From Lusitaniella coriacea LEGE 07157 (GTDB lineage: Bacteria; Cyanobacteriota; Cyanobacteriia; Cyanobacteriales; Spirulinaceae): a stretch of DNA of 57,774 bases. A program made the position numbers and the translations under genes. Location of the stretch: the NCBI RefSeq assembly GCF_015207425.1, contig NZ_JADEWZ010000034.1, positions 1-57,774 of the forward strand, in the 5' to 3' direction. Shown piece by piece: positions 48,724-57,543 of the stretch. Each line of letters opens with the position of its first letter. Positions within the stretch are counted from its first letter, which is position 1. The notes below the pieces were generated by a model. The model saw only the letters and a program-made list of their open reading frames with translations, searched no databases and was not told where the DNA came from.

Positions 48724-49905
48724 CTATTCCCGCAATTGAACGGGCATCACTAAATAGGTCATTTTTACGCCCCCCAAGGGAGTAAAGATCGCGGGTTGAT
48801 TGGCTTCGTTTAATTGCATCTGAATTTCGCTGCTGGGTAGGGCTTTCAAGCCATCCATTAAATAGCGCACGTTGAATGCCACATCAATGCTTTCGCCGGA
48901 AATTTGCACCGGAACGAATTCCCTCGCATTCCCCACGTCTGTGGTGTCTACGGAAAGGGCGAGTTCTTGTTTTTCGCTGTCGAGGCTAAATTTAACAACA
49001 TTATTTTTTTGATCCGCTAGTACTGCAACACGTTCCAAGCAACTAATGAGTTGTTTGCGTTCTATGGTGATGTGTCGCGCAAATTGTTGGGGGATGAGTT
49101 GTTGGTAGTTGGGGTATGCGCCGTCAAGTTTGCGGCTGGTGAGGTGACGATCTCCGAATTCAAACACGACTTGGGAATCATCAAAGTTTAGCGCGATCGC
49201 GTCCACCGAACTTGCGGCTACCATGCGCTCTAACTCTCGCAATGCCTTTGCGGGTATCGTCACCTCAAAATCTTCGGGAACGGTCATTTCTGGCGCTGCT
49301 GTGGCTTCATCCTCATCTGTTCCACTCACGGCTTGAACCACGGCTAAACGATGTCCGTCTGTGGCGGCAAATTCTAGGGTATCCGCTTGGAGTCGCGTGA
49401 GATGAATTCCGGTGAGGATTTGTTTGGTTTCTTCCAAACTGGCAGCAAAAAGGGTCGAGCGCAGTCCTTCATTCATCAAGTCTACCGGAAGCGCGATCGC
49501 GTCCTCCGATTCCACTTGGGGTAAATTGGGGAATTCTTCGGGGTTCATGCTCCTAAATTGATAGCGTCCCGATGCCGAAGTGAGGGTCACCATTGCCCCT
49601 TCTGTCTCGGTTTCGCTTTCCTCCTCTTCGCAAATTAAAGTAATCTCCCCTTCGCTCAAACGGGAGACAATATCCCCCAGCAGCTTTGCCGGAAGCGTAA
49701 TCGTTCCCCCTTCACTCACTTGAGCGGGAAAACGGGTTTGAATGCCAAGGCTGAGGTCGAAGGCTCTAAGTTGCACCTTTTGGGCTTGCTCGTCAGCAAT
49801 GAGCAACACATTGCCCAAAACGGGATGGGTAGGACGAGAGGGAACCGCACGACTCGCTAAGGAGAGATTGGTATTGAGATCGCTTTGAGAGCAGGTGAGT
49901 TTCAT
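48724..49905 (-). CDS. dnaN: DNA polymerase III beta subunit (sliding clamp)
   Basis: A 393-residue clamp that tethers DNA polymerase III, built from three similar domains. Recognised by MKLTCSQSDLNTNLSLASRA, PVLGNVLLIADE, FAATDGHRLAVVQ and the C-terminal PLGGVKMTYLVMPVQLRE. The ATG at 49905 is the standard start; an upstream TTG extension is rejected. It lies downstream of dnaA on the same strand, separated by a spacer bearing DnaA boxes. Confidence 0.97.
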   Translation of the reverse strand: MKLTCSQSDLNTNLSLASRAVPSRPTHPVLGNVLLIADEQAQKVQLRAFDLSLGIQTRFPAQVSEGGTITLPAKLLGDIVSRLSEGEITLICEEEESETETEGAMVTLTSASGRYQFRSMNPEEFPNLPQVESEDAIALPVDLMNEGLRSTLFAASLEETKQILTGIHLTRLQADTLEFAATDGHRLAVVQAVSGTDEDEATAAPEMTVPEDFEVTIPAKALRELERMVAASSVDAIALNFDDSQVVFEFGDRHLTSRKLDGAYPNYQQLIPQQFARHITIERKQLISCLERVAVLADQKNNVVKFSLDSEKQELALSVDTTDVGNAREFVPVQISGESIDVAFNVRYLMDGLKALPSSEIQMQLNEANQPAIFTPLGGVKMTYLVMPVQLRE

Positions 49906-50159
49906 GAGTCGATGAATTGCTGAGAGCAAAATTGATTCTACTACATCCTCACCGGAAAAAAGAGTACATTTTTACTCCTTTATTTTCCTGAAAATAAGAC
50001 CTGTGGAAAAGCTGTGGAAAAACCCTTTGTTTTTTCCACAAGTTTCGAGAGTCTCTTGTTTTTTTAACAATAAAGGCTTGATTTCCCTAGACTTCGATCG
50101 CGTTAAGAAAAAAACAGTTTTCCACAGGTTTTGGTGAAATTTGCGATTTTTGTCAGAGC
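49906..50159. other. Candidate chromosomal replication origin (oriC) with four DnaA boxes
   Basis: The 254-bp AT-rich dnaA-dnaN spacer has four perfect TTTTCCACA boxes: 50002-50010 and 50013-50021 on the minus strand, 50032-50040 and 50118-50126 on the plus strand. T-rich runs (50051-50068) could be the unwinding element. DnaA boxes of this form in this position mark oriC in several cyanobacteria, although some cyanobacteria replicate without a fixed origin. Confidence 0.75.
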
Positions 50160-51530
50160 TTAAGCGCGATCTCGGCTCGCTAAATTAATCCGATCGCTCA
50201 ACTGCAATAATGTTTGATTTAAGTTCGTATCTTTCTTTTGTAACTGCTCGATTTTATCGCAGCTATACATCACCGTCGTATGATCTTTCCCGCCAAATTC
50301 CTCCCCAATTCTCGGCAAACTCAGATCAGTATGCTGTCGCATCAAATACATTCCCACCTGTCGCGCAAAGCTGATTTCCCGGCGACGAGAATTGCTTCTT
50401 AAATCCTCGATTGAAATCTTAAAAACCTCAGATATCGCTTCCAAAATCGCCTTGGGAGACGCGGCTACTTTTTCTACGGGAGGATTGAGAACCGGAGCAA
50501 TATTTTCCACTGTCATCGGCAATCCAGAAATTGAAATGTAGGCAACTGTCCGAATTAACGCACCTTCCAACTCTCGAATATTGGAGGTGTAGTGACTGGC
50601 GATATACTCAATCGCCTCGCGCGGCAAACGGATATTTTCATACTCTGCTTTCTTTTGTAAAATTGCCATCCGCGTTTCCAAATCCGGCGTTTGAATATCG
50701 GCAATTAATCCCATCGAAAAACGAGAACACAACCGTTCCTGTAAGCGAGGAATTTGATTCGGCGGACGGTCCGCAGCAAGTACGACTTGTTTCCCCGCCT
50801 CGTGCAGCGTATTAAAGGTATAGAAAAACTCCTCTTGGGTGTATTCTTTCCCTTCAATAAATTGAATATCATCCACCAATAATACGTCTGCGGCGCGGTA
50901 GCGATCGCGAAAAGCTTGCAAACTATCTTTCCGAATTGCTGCAATCAAATCGTTGGTGAATTTCTCCGTTGAAACGTAAAAAACCTTAGACTCCGGGTTA
51001 ATTTCAAAACGGTAATGACCGATGGCTTGCATCAGGTGCGTTTTCCCCAAACCCACTCCCCCACAGAGGAACAAGGGGTTAAATTCTCTCCCTGGCGATT
51101 CGGCAACCGCCAAAGCCGCAGCGTGCGCCATGCGATTGGTGGGACCCACCACAAAACGAGAAAAAACGTACTTACTATTCAACTCTGTCGTACTGGGACG
51201 ATGAGAAGATAAATTTTCTGTCGGTTGGCTGTTGATGGGCATCGACCAGTATAAATCTGTCGCTTCCCCCGCCACCATTGAATCCGCTTGAACCGTTGTC
51301 AGACGAATTTCCCTCGGTTGACCCAGAATCTCTTCCACCGCACCCGCAATAAGCTGAATGTAGTGTTTTTGCAACCAGTTTCGTGCAAAGGGATTAGGCG
51401 CGCAAATCACGACGTAGGTATCGGTTAATTCAACTGCTTTCGCCGTCTTAACCCAGGTTTCAAAGGTTGGCTGGGTCAACTGCTCCTTAAGACGCTCTAA
51501 GACTTGACTCCACAGTTGTTTTGGGGACAT
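50160..51530 (-). CDS. dnaA: Chromosomal replication initiator DnaA
   Basis: A 456-residue AAA+ initiator. N-terminal interaction domain ([20 protein letters not shown]), linker, ATPase with Walker [19 protein letters not shown] and Walker [15 protein letters not shown], sensor 2 region, and C-terminal duplex DNA-binding helix-turn-helix with the signature [20 protein letters not shown]. Start ATG at 51530. It recognises TTTTCCACA boxes such as those directly downstream. Confidence 0.98.
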   Translation of the reverse strand: MSPKQLWSQVLERLKEQLTQPTFETWVKTAKAVELTDTYVVICAPNPFARNWLQKHYIQLIAGAVEEILGQPREIRLTTVQADSMVAGEATDLYWSMPINSQPTENLSSHRPSTTELNSKYVFSRFVVGPTNRMAHAAALAVAESPGREFNPLFLCGGVGLGKTHLMQAIGHYRFEINPESKVFYVSTEKFTNDLIAAIRKDSLQAFRDRYRAADVLLVDDIQFIEGKEYTQEEFFYTFNTLHEAGKQVVLAADRPPNQIPRLQERLCSRFSMGLIADIQTPDLETRMAILQKKAEYENIRLPREAIEYIASHYTSNIRELEGALIRTVAYISISGLPMTVENIAPVLNPPVEKVAASPKAILEAISEVFKISIEDLRSNSRRREISFARQVGMYLMRQHTDLSLPRIGEEFGGKDHTTVMYSCDKIEQLQKKDTNLNQTLLQLSDRINLASRDRA

Positions 51531-51670
51531 TTGAAGATGATAAGGGGTAAATGACGAGAGATGGCGATTATAACAGGGAACGCCGAACAGAATGGTAGTA
51601 TCGTGTGAAGCAGTCAGCTATCAGCCATCAGTTATCAGCCACAACCTTTAACTGATAAATTACGCTTAAT

Positions 51671-51699
51671 TGGGTAAGCTAAAACACATCTAAAATTGA
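51671..51699 (+). repeat. Dispersed repeat upstream of def
   Basis: GGGTAAGCTAAAACACATCT is almost repeated at 57538-57566, in both cases with CAGTTATCA-type sequence about 50 bases upstream. Role unknown. Confidence 0.4.
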
Positions 51700-51701
51700 A
51701 A

Positions 51702-52226
51702 ATGGACGCGCCCCTAGAAATTGCACAACTGGGTAATGATATCTTGCGAAGGAAAGCCCAGTCTGTCGAACGGATTGATGACCCAAAAATTCAGAGCGCG
51801 ATCGATAATCTGATTGCAACAGCACGCTTAAAGAATGGGGTCGGAATTGCTGCTCCTCAAGTGTCCCGATCTTATCGCTTGTTTATTGTGGCATCTCGTC
51901 CCAACGAACGCTACCCCGATGCGCCGGAGATGGAACCGACTGCAATGCTCAATCCAGGTATTTTATCTCATGGAGAGGAACGGGTTAAAGGGTGGGAAGG
52001 GTGTTTGAGCGTTCCCGGTTTTCGGGGTTTAGTGCCTCGCTACGAACGGATTGAGGTGGAATATTGGGATCGTCAGGGAAGGCATAACGTTCGAGAGTTA
52101 TCGGGATTTATCGCCCGAATTTTCCAACACGAATTGGATCATCTCAATGGTATTCTCTTCATCGATCGCGCGGAATCCCCCCAAGACTTGGTAAGCGAGG
52201 AAGACTACTGGAACTTGCACCATTAA
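51702..52226 (+). CDS. def: Peptide deformylase
   Basis: A 174-residue metalloenzyme removing the N-formyl group from nascent proteins. The three motifs are intact: GVGIAAPQV, EGCLSVPG (Cys ligand) and FQHELDHLNG (HEXXH). The ATG at 51702 is used; the in-frame TTG six bases earlier is not. A decayed duplicate of the middle of this gene lies 240 bases downstream. Confidence 0.96.
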   Translation: MDAPLEIAQLGNDILRRKAQSVERIDDPKIQSAIDNLIATARLKNGVGIAAPQVSRSYRLFIVASRPNERYPDAPEMEPTAMLNPGILSHGEERVKGWEGCLSVPGFRGLVPRYERIEVEYWDRQGRHNVRELSGFIARIFQHELDHLNGILFIDRAESPQDLVSEEDYWNLHH

Positions 52227-52637
52227 AGATGACCGTTTTTTTGTTGGGTTTTACTCTCGCTCAACATCCAACCGACAACAGACATTCGCGTTGATTTAAT
52301 CGTCATTTTCAACAGCTCAAATTATGTCATCACCCCAGAGGCATAACAATTTCCCAAAAACCCTAACTTATCGAACCGGTTAACAACTTCACGGTAGCAG
52401 CGTGTTGAAAACATGGAATTGAATTTACGGTTCCATAACCTTCGCGATCTCGCTCGCTTCCTCGATTTTGGCATTTCGTCCTAGCGATCGCGATCCCAAT
52501 ACATCGGAGATGGAAACCCCTGGTAATGCTCGATCTCCACGTTTCATCTCACGGGGAAAAATTTTTCAGAAAGTTAATGGAAAATTAAGAAAAAGTTATT
52601 AGTATATTAAAGGTGACACGCTAGATCTAGAGAAAAA
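52227..52637. other. Intergenic with decayed def duplicate
   Basis: Apart from the def-like remnant at 52440-52565 nothing was recognised. The AT-rich stretch 52570-52630 is the likely promoter zone of the membrane protein gene. Confidence 0.45.
52440..52565 (+). pseudogene. Decayed duplicate of part of def
   Basis: This stretch aligns with def 51865-51985: matching words include GGCATTTCGTCC, CGGAGATGGAA, AATGCTC and ATCTCACGGGGA in the same order and spacing, corresponding to the VASRPNERYPDAPEMEPTAM region. It has no open frame and lacks all three active-site motifs. Confidence 0.6.
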
Positions 52638-53363
52638 ATGCAAAAAAAACGATCGCGATCGCAAAATTCATCCCACGCAGAGAACGGAGTAAGCGATTCA
52701 AGACCCAACGTCATACCATTTCTCAACAAGTTGCTCTTACAGATCAAAAACTTTATTCCCGTCCTTGCACTGAGCTATGCGCTCATATTCGGAGTTTTAG
52801 CTTCTTCCGCAATTCTTTCTACTTATTACGACATTCCATTTGAAAAATTAACCCGCGATCCAACAGCAATTATAGGAGTTAATCCTTTCGTTGGTTTCTT
52901 CTCTAATATAGGAATTTTATTCTGGTGTTCTACATCAGCGATTTGCTTATTTTCTTCAATGATTTATCGCAGAAATATCAGGAAAAAGAGATTGCAATTC
53001 CTGATTTCCTCTGGGGTATTGACACTGTTTTTATTGTTAGACGATCTTTTTTTGCTTCACGAAAGAATTTTCCCTGGATATTTGAATATCTCTGAAGAAA
53101 TCGTTTATGTGGGTTATTTGTCGATCGTTTCGCTGTACTTCTTTAAGTTCAGAAAAGAAATCATAAAAACCGAATATGCTCTTTTGCTAGTGGCTTGCGG
53201 TCTTTTTGCTTTATCAATTTCGGTTGATTTGTATCCGTCTTTTCTGTCGCAAAATTGGGAGTTTTTAGTAGAAGATGGTTTCAAATTGCTGGGTATTGTC
53301 ACCTGGTTTATCTTTTTTGTCAGAACCTGTTTGTCTCAAAATCAAGAGAGTGCAAACATATAA
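52638..53363 (+). CDS. Multi-pass membrane protein of unknown function
   Basis: A 241-residue protein with about six hydrophobic spans (approximately 32-56, 78-102, 112-134, 150-168, 175-193, 207-224). A polar motif, LLDDLFLLHERIFP, follows the third span and places two Asp, a His and a Glu together, suggesting metal or substrate binding in the membrane. Family not recognised. Codon use is more AT-rich than in neighbouring genes. Start ATG at 52638; it converges on the phosphoesterase gene with a five-base gap. Confidence 0.65.
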   Translation: MQKKRSRSQNSSHAENGVSDSRPNVIPFLNKLLLQIKNFIPVLALSYALIFGVLASSAILSTYYDIPFEKLTRDPTAIIGVNPFVGFFSNIGILFWCSTSAICLFSSMIYRRNIRKKRLQFLISSGVLTLFLLLDDLFLLHERIFPGYLNISEEIVYVGYLSIVSLYFFKFRKEIIKTEYALLLVACGLFALSISVDLYPSFLSQNWEFLVEDGFKLLGIVTWFIFFVRTCLSQNQESANI

Positions 53364-53368
53364 TTCAA

Positions 53369-54292
53369 TTAACTCAAGATTTCCCCTTCATCGAAAACAA
53401 CGCCATCGGTTCCAATTCCTTTAATCTCAATCCGATCTTCATACACGTCGTATGTCGCGAAACTCAGGCGAGACGCAGCATGGGCGGTGAAATCAGACTG
53501 TTCCACAGAACGAGTTCCCGCGCCGCCACCGCAAATGAGGTAGGTTGTTCCGTTAATGTCGCGCGATCGCTCGTAGTGATGATCGTGTCCGTTGATGTAG
53601 AGTTGGACGTTGTATTTCTCGAAAAGGGGCGTAAATTTTTGGATAAAGGCTTGGTTTACGCCGTAATGTCCGGAGGAATATATTTGATGGTGACCGAAAA
53701 CGACTTTCCAAGGCGCGTCGCTGCGGCTTAATTCCCGTTCTAACCAAGCGAGTTGTGCGTCTCCAGCAGGATTGTTTTGGGGGTTGCGCGTGTAGTAGAG
53801 ATTGGTGTCGAGGGCAAAAAATTGTACATTTTCCTGACGGAAGGTGTAGTAGCGTCCTTCCATGTTGAATCCCGGATAGGCGACTTGTGGATCTCCGTTG
53901 TCGGTGCGAACGTCGTGGTTGCCGAGGGAGGCGCGAAATTGAACGCCTTCTTGCAGGAGGGGTTTGTAGGGTTGCTCGAAAACTGCCTCAACTTTTTCAA
54001 TTTCGCCGTTGTTGTAGATGTTGTCTCCGGCGAGAAGCACGAGGGGATAGGGATTTTGTTGGTGATAGTTTGCCATTGCTGTGGCAACGGCGTATTGTCC
54101 TTTTGCTCCGGTTCCGGTGTCGCCAACGGAGACGAAGCGCAGTAAGGGTTTGCCTTCGGAAGAGGAAGAAGGAGAGGGGGAACTATTGGCGCGGACGGCA
54201 GTTTCTTGACTGTCGTGGGGTAAGAGTTTGGTGCAGGTGGTTAAACCGAAGCTGCCAAGAAAGCTGAGAAGTAGGAAGTTGCGGCGTTTCAT
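53369..54292 (-). CDS. Metallophosphoesterase, purple acid phosphatase-like, exported
   Basis: A 307-residue phosphatase with the complete calcineurin-type metal motif series: VSVGDTG, LAGDNIY, ASLGNHD, VVFGHHQIY and INGHDHHYE. The N terminus (MKRRNFLLLSFLGSFGLTTC) has an Arg pair and a possible lipobox, so it is probably exported; a Ser/Pro-rich linker (30-48) precedes the catalytic domain. Likely a phosphomonoesterase or phosphodiesterase scavenging phosphate. Start ATG at 54292, followed upstream by STRR repeats and the CRISPR array. Confidence 0.9.
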   Translation of the reverse strand: MKRRNFLLLSFLGSFGLTTCTKLLPHDSQETAVRANSSPSPSSSSEGKPLLRFVSVGDTGTGAKGQYAVATAMANYHQQNPYPLVLLAGDNIYNNGEIEKVEAVFEQPYKPLLQEGVQFRASLGNHDVRTDNGDPQVAYPGFNMEGRYYTFRQENVQFFALDTNLYYTRNPQNNPAGDAQLAWLERELSRSDAPWKVVFGHHQIYSSGHYGVNQAFIQKFTPLFEKYNVQLYINGHDHHYERSRDINGTTYLICGGGAGTRSVEQSDFTAHAASRLSFATYDVYEDRIEIKGIGTDGVVFDEGEILS

Positions 54293-54319
54293 ATATCAGT
54301 TATCAGCGCCTAGCGGCGA

Positions 54320-54354
54320 GGGAATAGGGAACAGGGAACAGGGAACAGGGAATA
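54320..54354 (+). repeat. STRR heptamer array
   Basis: Five tandem heptamers: GGGAATA, three GGGAACA, GGGAATA. Same family as 13200, 29741 and 57647. Confidence 0.7.
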
Positions 54355-54481
54355 GGGGCAAACCTACGCCGACAAAGAAAGGGAGAAACTTTAGCAATAT
54401 AGAACACAAGAACTAATCAGTCGAACTTTTTTTTGGGTAGATTCGGCTTTTGAGCATTTCGTTTATATGATACGTGAAGTT

Positions 54482-54516
54482 CAAAAAAATAAGGCTCCCG
54501 AAGAAGCCTTTTTAAA
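54482..54516 (-). terminator. Terminator at the distal end of the CRISPR array, resembling a CRISPR repeat
   Basis: On the minus strand AAGGCT-TCTTCGGG-AGCCTT is followed by ATTTTTTTG. The 16-base core (54493-54508) differs by one base from the hairpin core of the CRISPR repeat. It lies 96 bases beyond the last (distal) repeat. Confidence 0.6.
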
Positions 54517-54611
54517 GATATAGCGCTACAAAGTTAAGACTACACAATCTTACAAGCCATAACCCATAGCTGGTGGGCGTTGCCCACCCTACCCGATGTC
54601 TGCTTCAGCAC

Positions 54612-55447
54612 GTTTCCATTAATTCGGCTTCCGAAGAAGCCATGAAAGATTTAAAAATAAGCCTCGAAAAAAGCTTCTCCTCATGTTTCCAATAATTCGG
54701 CTTCCGAAGAAGCCATGAAAGACTTCCTACCGCGATCGCGAACAATCCCCAAGAAAGTTTCCAATAATTCGGCTTCCGAAGAAGCCATGAAAGATAAAAA
54801 ACTTGCTAAAGCATTTGGTCAGGGATAGTTTCCAATAATTCGGCTTCCGAAGAAGCCATGAAAGGAAGAATATCCGGTAGAAGGTTTATTTAAAACTTTT
54901 GGTTTCCAATAATTCGGCTTCCGAAGAAGCCATGAAAGCGGTCATTGAAGTAGCTCCTTTGGATTTAAATGTTTGTTTCCAATAATTCGGCTTCCGAAGA
55001 AGCCATGAAAGACGAAAACATTACGGTGGCTTGTAATTAGCCAAAGTAGGTTTCCAATAATTCGGCTTCCGAAGAAGCCATGAAAGCCAAACCTACCCAA
55101 AAAACCCGTTCCCTCCATTCCGCCGGTTTCCAATAATTCGGCTTCCGAAGAAGCCATGAAAGTGTCGAGATGCTTGCTTAAGCCTACCTTCAGAAAGGTT
55201 TCCAATAATTCGGCTTCCGAAGAAGCCATGAAAGTTAGGGTTTCCCTGTAAGACGAAGTACATGAGAGGTTTCCAATAATTCGGCTTCCGAAGAAGCCAT
55301 GAAAGTTGTTAGGTCAAGGATTTTACCAAAAACTTTTTTGTTTCCAATAATTCGGCTTCCGAAGAAGCCATGAAAGCGAAATTGTCGAAGCCTGCATCGA
55401 TTCCGTTTATGTTTCCAATAATTCGGCTTCCGAAGAAGCCATGAAAG
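54612..55447 (-). CRISPR. CRISPR array, 12 repeats and 11 spacers
   Basis: The 37-bp repeats start at 54612, 54685, 54757, 54828, 54902, 54975, 55050, 55126, 55198, 55269, 55340 and 55411; spacers are 34-39 bp and all different. Each repeat contains the hairpin GGCTTC-CGAA-GAAGCC. Read on the minus strand the repeat starts CTTTC and ends TTATTGGAAAC, like type I-D and III repeats of cyanobacteria. The only variant repeat (54612, A to T at plus-strand position 8) is then at the distal end, and leader-like sequence is at 55448 onward, so the array is most likely transcribed leftwards. The spacer at 54722-54756 contains a HIP1-type CGCGATCGCG. No cas gene lies in the window. Confidence 0.97.
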
Positions 55448-55700
55448 TCCGCCTTGTAAAACGCCTTTCTGGTAAGGATCGTAGCACAAGATTTGGCAGG
55501 TCTCTCAAAAATCCCGATCGCGCGGCAAGAGAAATTGAGTAAAAACGGCTGAAACCCTTACACCATCTAACTGGCGGGGGATTTTTTGAGCGCGATCGCG
55601 CAATGGCAGTCTCCGTCAAGGTTTGAGGTCGATTTTTGAAAAATTTCAATTTCCCCACTATCCCCCGCCAAAAATTGTTGAATGCGATCGTCGGTTGGCG
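55448..55700 (-). promoter_or_regulatory. CRISPR leader region
   Basis: This gene-free stretch adjoins the invariant end of the array. It contains an 11-bp inverted repeat, TGGCGGGGGAT (55572-55582) and ATCCCCCGCCA (55660-55670), 77 bp apart, with A/T runs between. From memory, similar GC-rich inverted pairs with T-runs occur in leaders of other cyanobacterial arrays. The leader call rests on repeat orientation and this motif. Confidence 0.6.
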
Positions 55701-55781
55701 ATCGCTCAGTAAGGGGAGGCAGAAGTGATAAATTTGTCCTAGGGGATTTTATCGTCTTGATGTTGTCTCGGAGGGAGTCTC

Positions 55782-56783
55782 ATGTCGGATACAAATCAAG
55801 AACCGGACGCGATCGCGCGATCTCAATCTCAACCGGAAACCATCGCGATTCTACGCGACACCGTACAGCGATTGGAAAAAATCGTGCAGAAGTTGGAAGC
55901 GGACTCGGTTGAAACGTTACCGCCCCCCTCTGCCTGTGAGACGCTGGTTGATGGTATCAATCGCTTGGAGAGCGCGATCGCGCCCTCAAACACTCCCCCC
56001 TCCGAAACGGTTGAAGCGTCCCCCCAAGAGGATTTTGGCGATCTTTTAGAAGACACGCGCGAAACGCTTCCTGTGGAAACGCAACCCACAAATGAGGTTG
56101 AAGACCTCCTAGAAGAACGGGAATTAGGCTGGATCGATCGCACCTTGCCCAGTTTTGACCGCCTGCAAGCGGGATGGGATTGGGCGCTGGCAAAAATTCG
56201 CACGGCGTTGCCTTCCTTTGTGAGTGCAAAACTTTCCGATTGGGCGATCACATCGATTCTTACGGGTGTTGTCGTGTTGGTTCTCTTCTCCGTTGTGTTG
56301 CTGTCCGCCTCTCCCCCGGAACCCTCAACGGTTGCCAAAGCGCCACCGCCACCGCTTCCACCGCCCATTGAAGCGCCTGTTGAAATTGAAGCCCCCCAAG
56401 AACCCGAACCCATCGAACTCGAACCGCCTCCTCCGCCGCCTCCGGTGGTGTTAACGCCGGAACAAACGCTTATCGCCGCGATTCAAAACCAGGTGACAGA
56501 ACTGACACGTGACTATGCAGAGGGGTTAATTCTTTCGATTGAGGCGGATTTTCTGGGTAGCCGCCTGTTGGTGACGGTGGGAGAAGAATGGTACGATTTG
56601 CCAGAATCCGAACAAGATCGGGTTGCAAATGATATTTCCGCGCGATCGCGCGAATTGGATTTTCGGAAATTAGAAATCCTCGACCCTCAAAAAACCCTCC
56701 TCGCCAGAACGCCCGTTGTGGGACAAGGAATTGTTATTTTGCAGCGTCGCGTCCTAACCAGCGATCTCCTTCCTGAAGAATGA
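55782..56783 (+). CDS. Proline-rich single-span membrane protein, unknown function
   Basis: A 333-residue protein: an N-terminal acidic cytoplasmic region with a short coiled coil (AILRDTVQRLEKIVQKLEAD, about 23-42), a transmembrane span at about 166-188 (SILTGVVVLVLFSVVLLSAS), a proline-rich linker (190-232, PPPPLPPP runs), and a C-terminal globular domain (235-333) with LIAAIQNQVTELTRDYAEGL and VTVGEEWYDLPESEQDRVAN. The family is not recognised; it looks like a cyanobacterial envelope protein. GGAGGGAG lies just before the ATG. Its stop overlaps the start of a 29-codon ORF. Confidence 0.7.
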   Translation: MSDTNQEPDAIARSQSQPETIAILRDTVQRLEKIVQKLEADSVETLPPPSACETLVDGINRLESAIAPSNTPPSETVEASPQEDFGDLLEDTRETLPVETQPTNEVEDLLEERELGWIDRTLPSFDRLQAGWDWALAKIRTALPSFVSAKLSDWAITSILTGVVVLVLFSVVLLSASPPEPSTVAKAPPPPLPPPIEAPVEIEAPQEPEPIELEPPPPPPPVVLTPEQTLIAAIQNQVTELTRDYAEGLILSIEADFLGSRLLVTVGEEWYDLPESEQDRVANDISARSRELDFRKLEILDPQKTLLARTPVVGQGIVILQRRVLTSDLLPEE

Positions 56784-56869
56784 TTCATCCAATCGATTTT
56801 TGGGTTCCCCTGTGTCTTTTGGGGTTAATTATTTTGGCTGCAATTTTCTTTGCTCGCAGTCAATCCTAA
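56780..56869 (+). CDS. Putative 29-residue membrane peptide
   Basis: A short ORF (MIHPIDFWVPLCLLGLII then LAAIFFARSQS) starting in an ATGA overlap with the preceding gene's stop. It encodes one hydrophobic span flanked by polar ends, the size of small photosynthetic or regulatory subunits, but it matches none that I recognise. GAAG is present just upstream. Coupled translation is inferred from the overlap. Confidence 0.4.
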   Translation: MIHPIDFWVPLCLLGLIILAAIFFARSQS

Positions 56870-56907
56870 AATGTTAGGGTCTGCACGCCTTTCCTTGTCA
56901 CTATCCT

Positions 56908-57543
56908 ATGAACATCCCTAACGACGCAAAACAACACGCCCCCGCGACGCAACGCAATCGCGAACCGATTTTAGAAGTCCTCCAGCGCGTTCTTCCCCCC
57001 AGTGGAACTGTCCTCGAAATTGCCAGTGGAACCGGAGAACACGCTGCGTTTTTTGCCCCTCGCCTGAAACCCCGTCAATGGTTGCCCAGCGACCCCAATC
57101 CCGAACGGCGCGTCAGTATTGCCGCATGGCAGAGTGAAGGAAAGGCAGATAATCTTTATCCTCCTATTAATTTAGATGCGCGCGATCGCGTGTGGTCTAT
57201 TGAAACCGACCCAAATTTCCAGTACGCAAACATCCGCGCGATCGTCAACATTAACATGATCCACATCTCCCCCTGGTCGGCGTGTTTGGGGCTGATGGCA
57301 GGTGCGGGGCGAATTTTGCAACCCGATGGCATTCTGTACCTTTACGGCCCTTACAAGCGCGGTGGAGAACACACTGCACCCAGCAATGAAGCCTTTGATG
57401 CTTCCCTGCGTTCCCAAAATCCAGAATGGGGCGTTCGCGACCTTGATGACGTGGCTGCTGTCGCCAAGGAACAGAAATTAAGCCTGTTAGAAATCGTTCA
57501 AATGCCCGCCAATAATCTTTCAGTTATATTCCAGAAAGGGTAA
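56908..57543 (+). CDS. DUF938 family SAM-dependent methyltransferase
   Basis: A 211-residue protein of the DUF938 family (PF06080), class I methyltransferases of unknown substrate. Seen: QRNREPILEVLQRVLPPSG, motif I VLEIASGTGEHAAFFAP, WLPSDPNPERRVSIAAW, NINMIHISPWSACLGLM, LYLYGPYKRGGEHT and MPANNLSVIFQKG. Cytosolic. Start ATG at 56908. Confidence 0.93.
   Translation: MNIPNDAKQHAPATQRNREPILEVLQRVLPPSGTVLEIASGTGEHAAFFAPRLKPRQWLPSDPNPERRVSIAAWQSEGKADNLYPPINLDARDRVWSIETDPNFQYANIRAIVNINMIHISPWSACLGLMAGAGRILQPDGILYLYGPYKRGGEHTAPSNEAFDASLRSQNPEWGVRDLDDVAAVAKEQKLSLLEIVQMPANNLSVIFQKG

Larger units (their letters stand above)
54293..54611. other. Intergenic between phosphoesterase and CRISPR array
   Basis: It holds five GGGAATA/GGGAACA heptamers (54320-54354), a bidirectional hairpin terminator (54482-54516) and a GGTGGGC-GTT-GCCCACC palindrome (54572-54588). 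No gene seen. Confidence 0.55.

Noticed and set aside
54942-55658. Minus-strand open frames with repeated FMASSEAELLET-like peptides
   Set aside because: They are translations of the CRISPR repeats and spacers, not genes.
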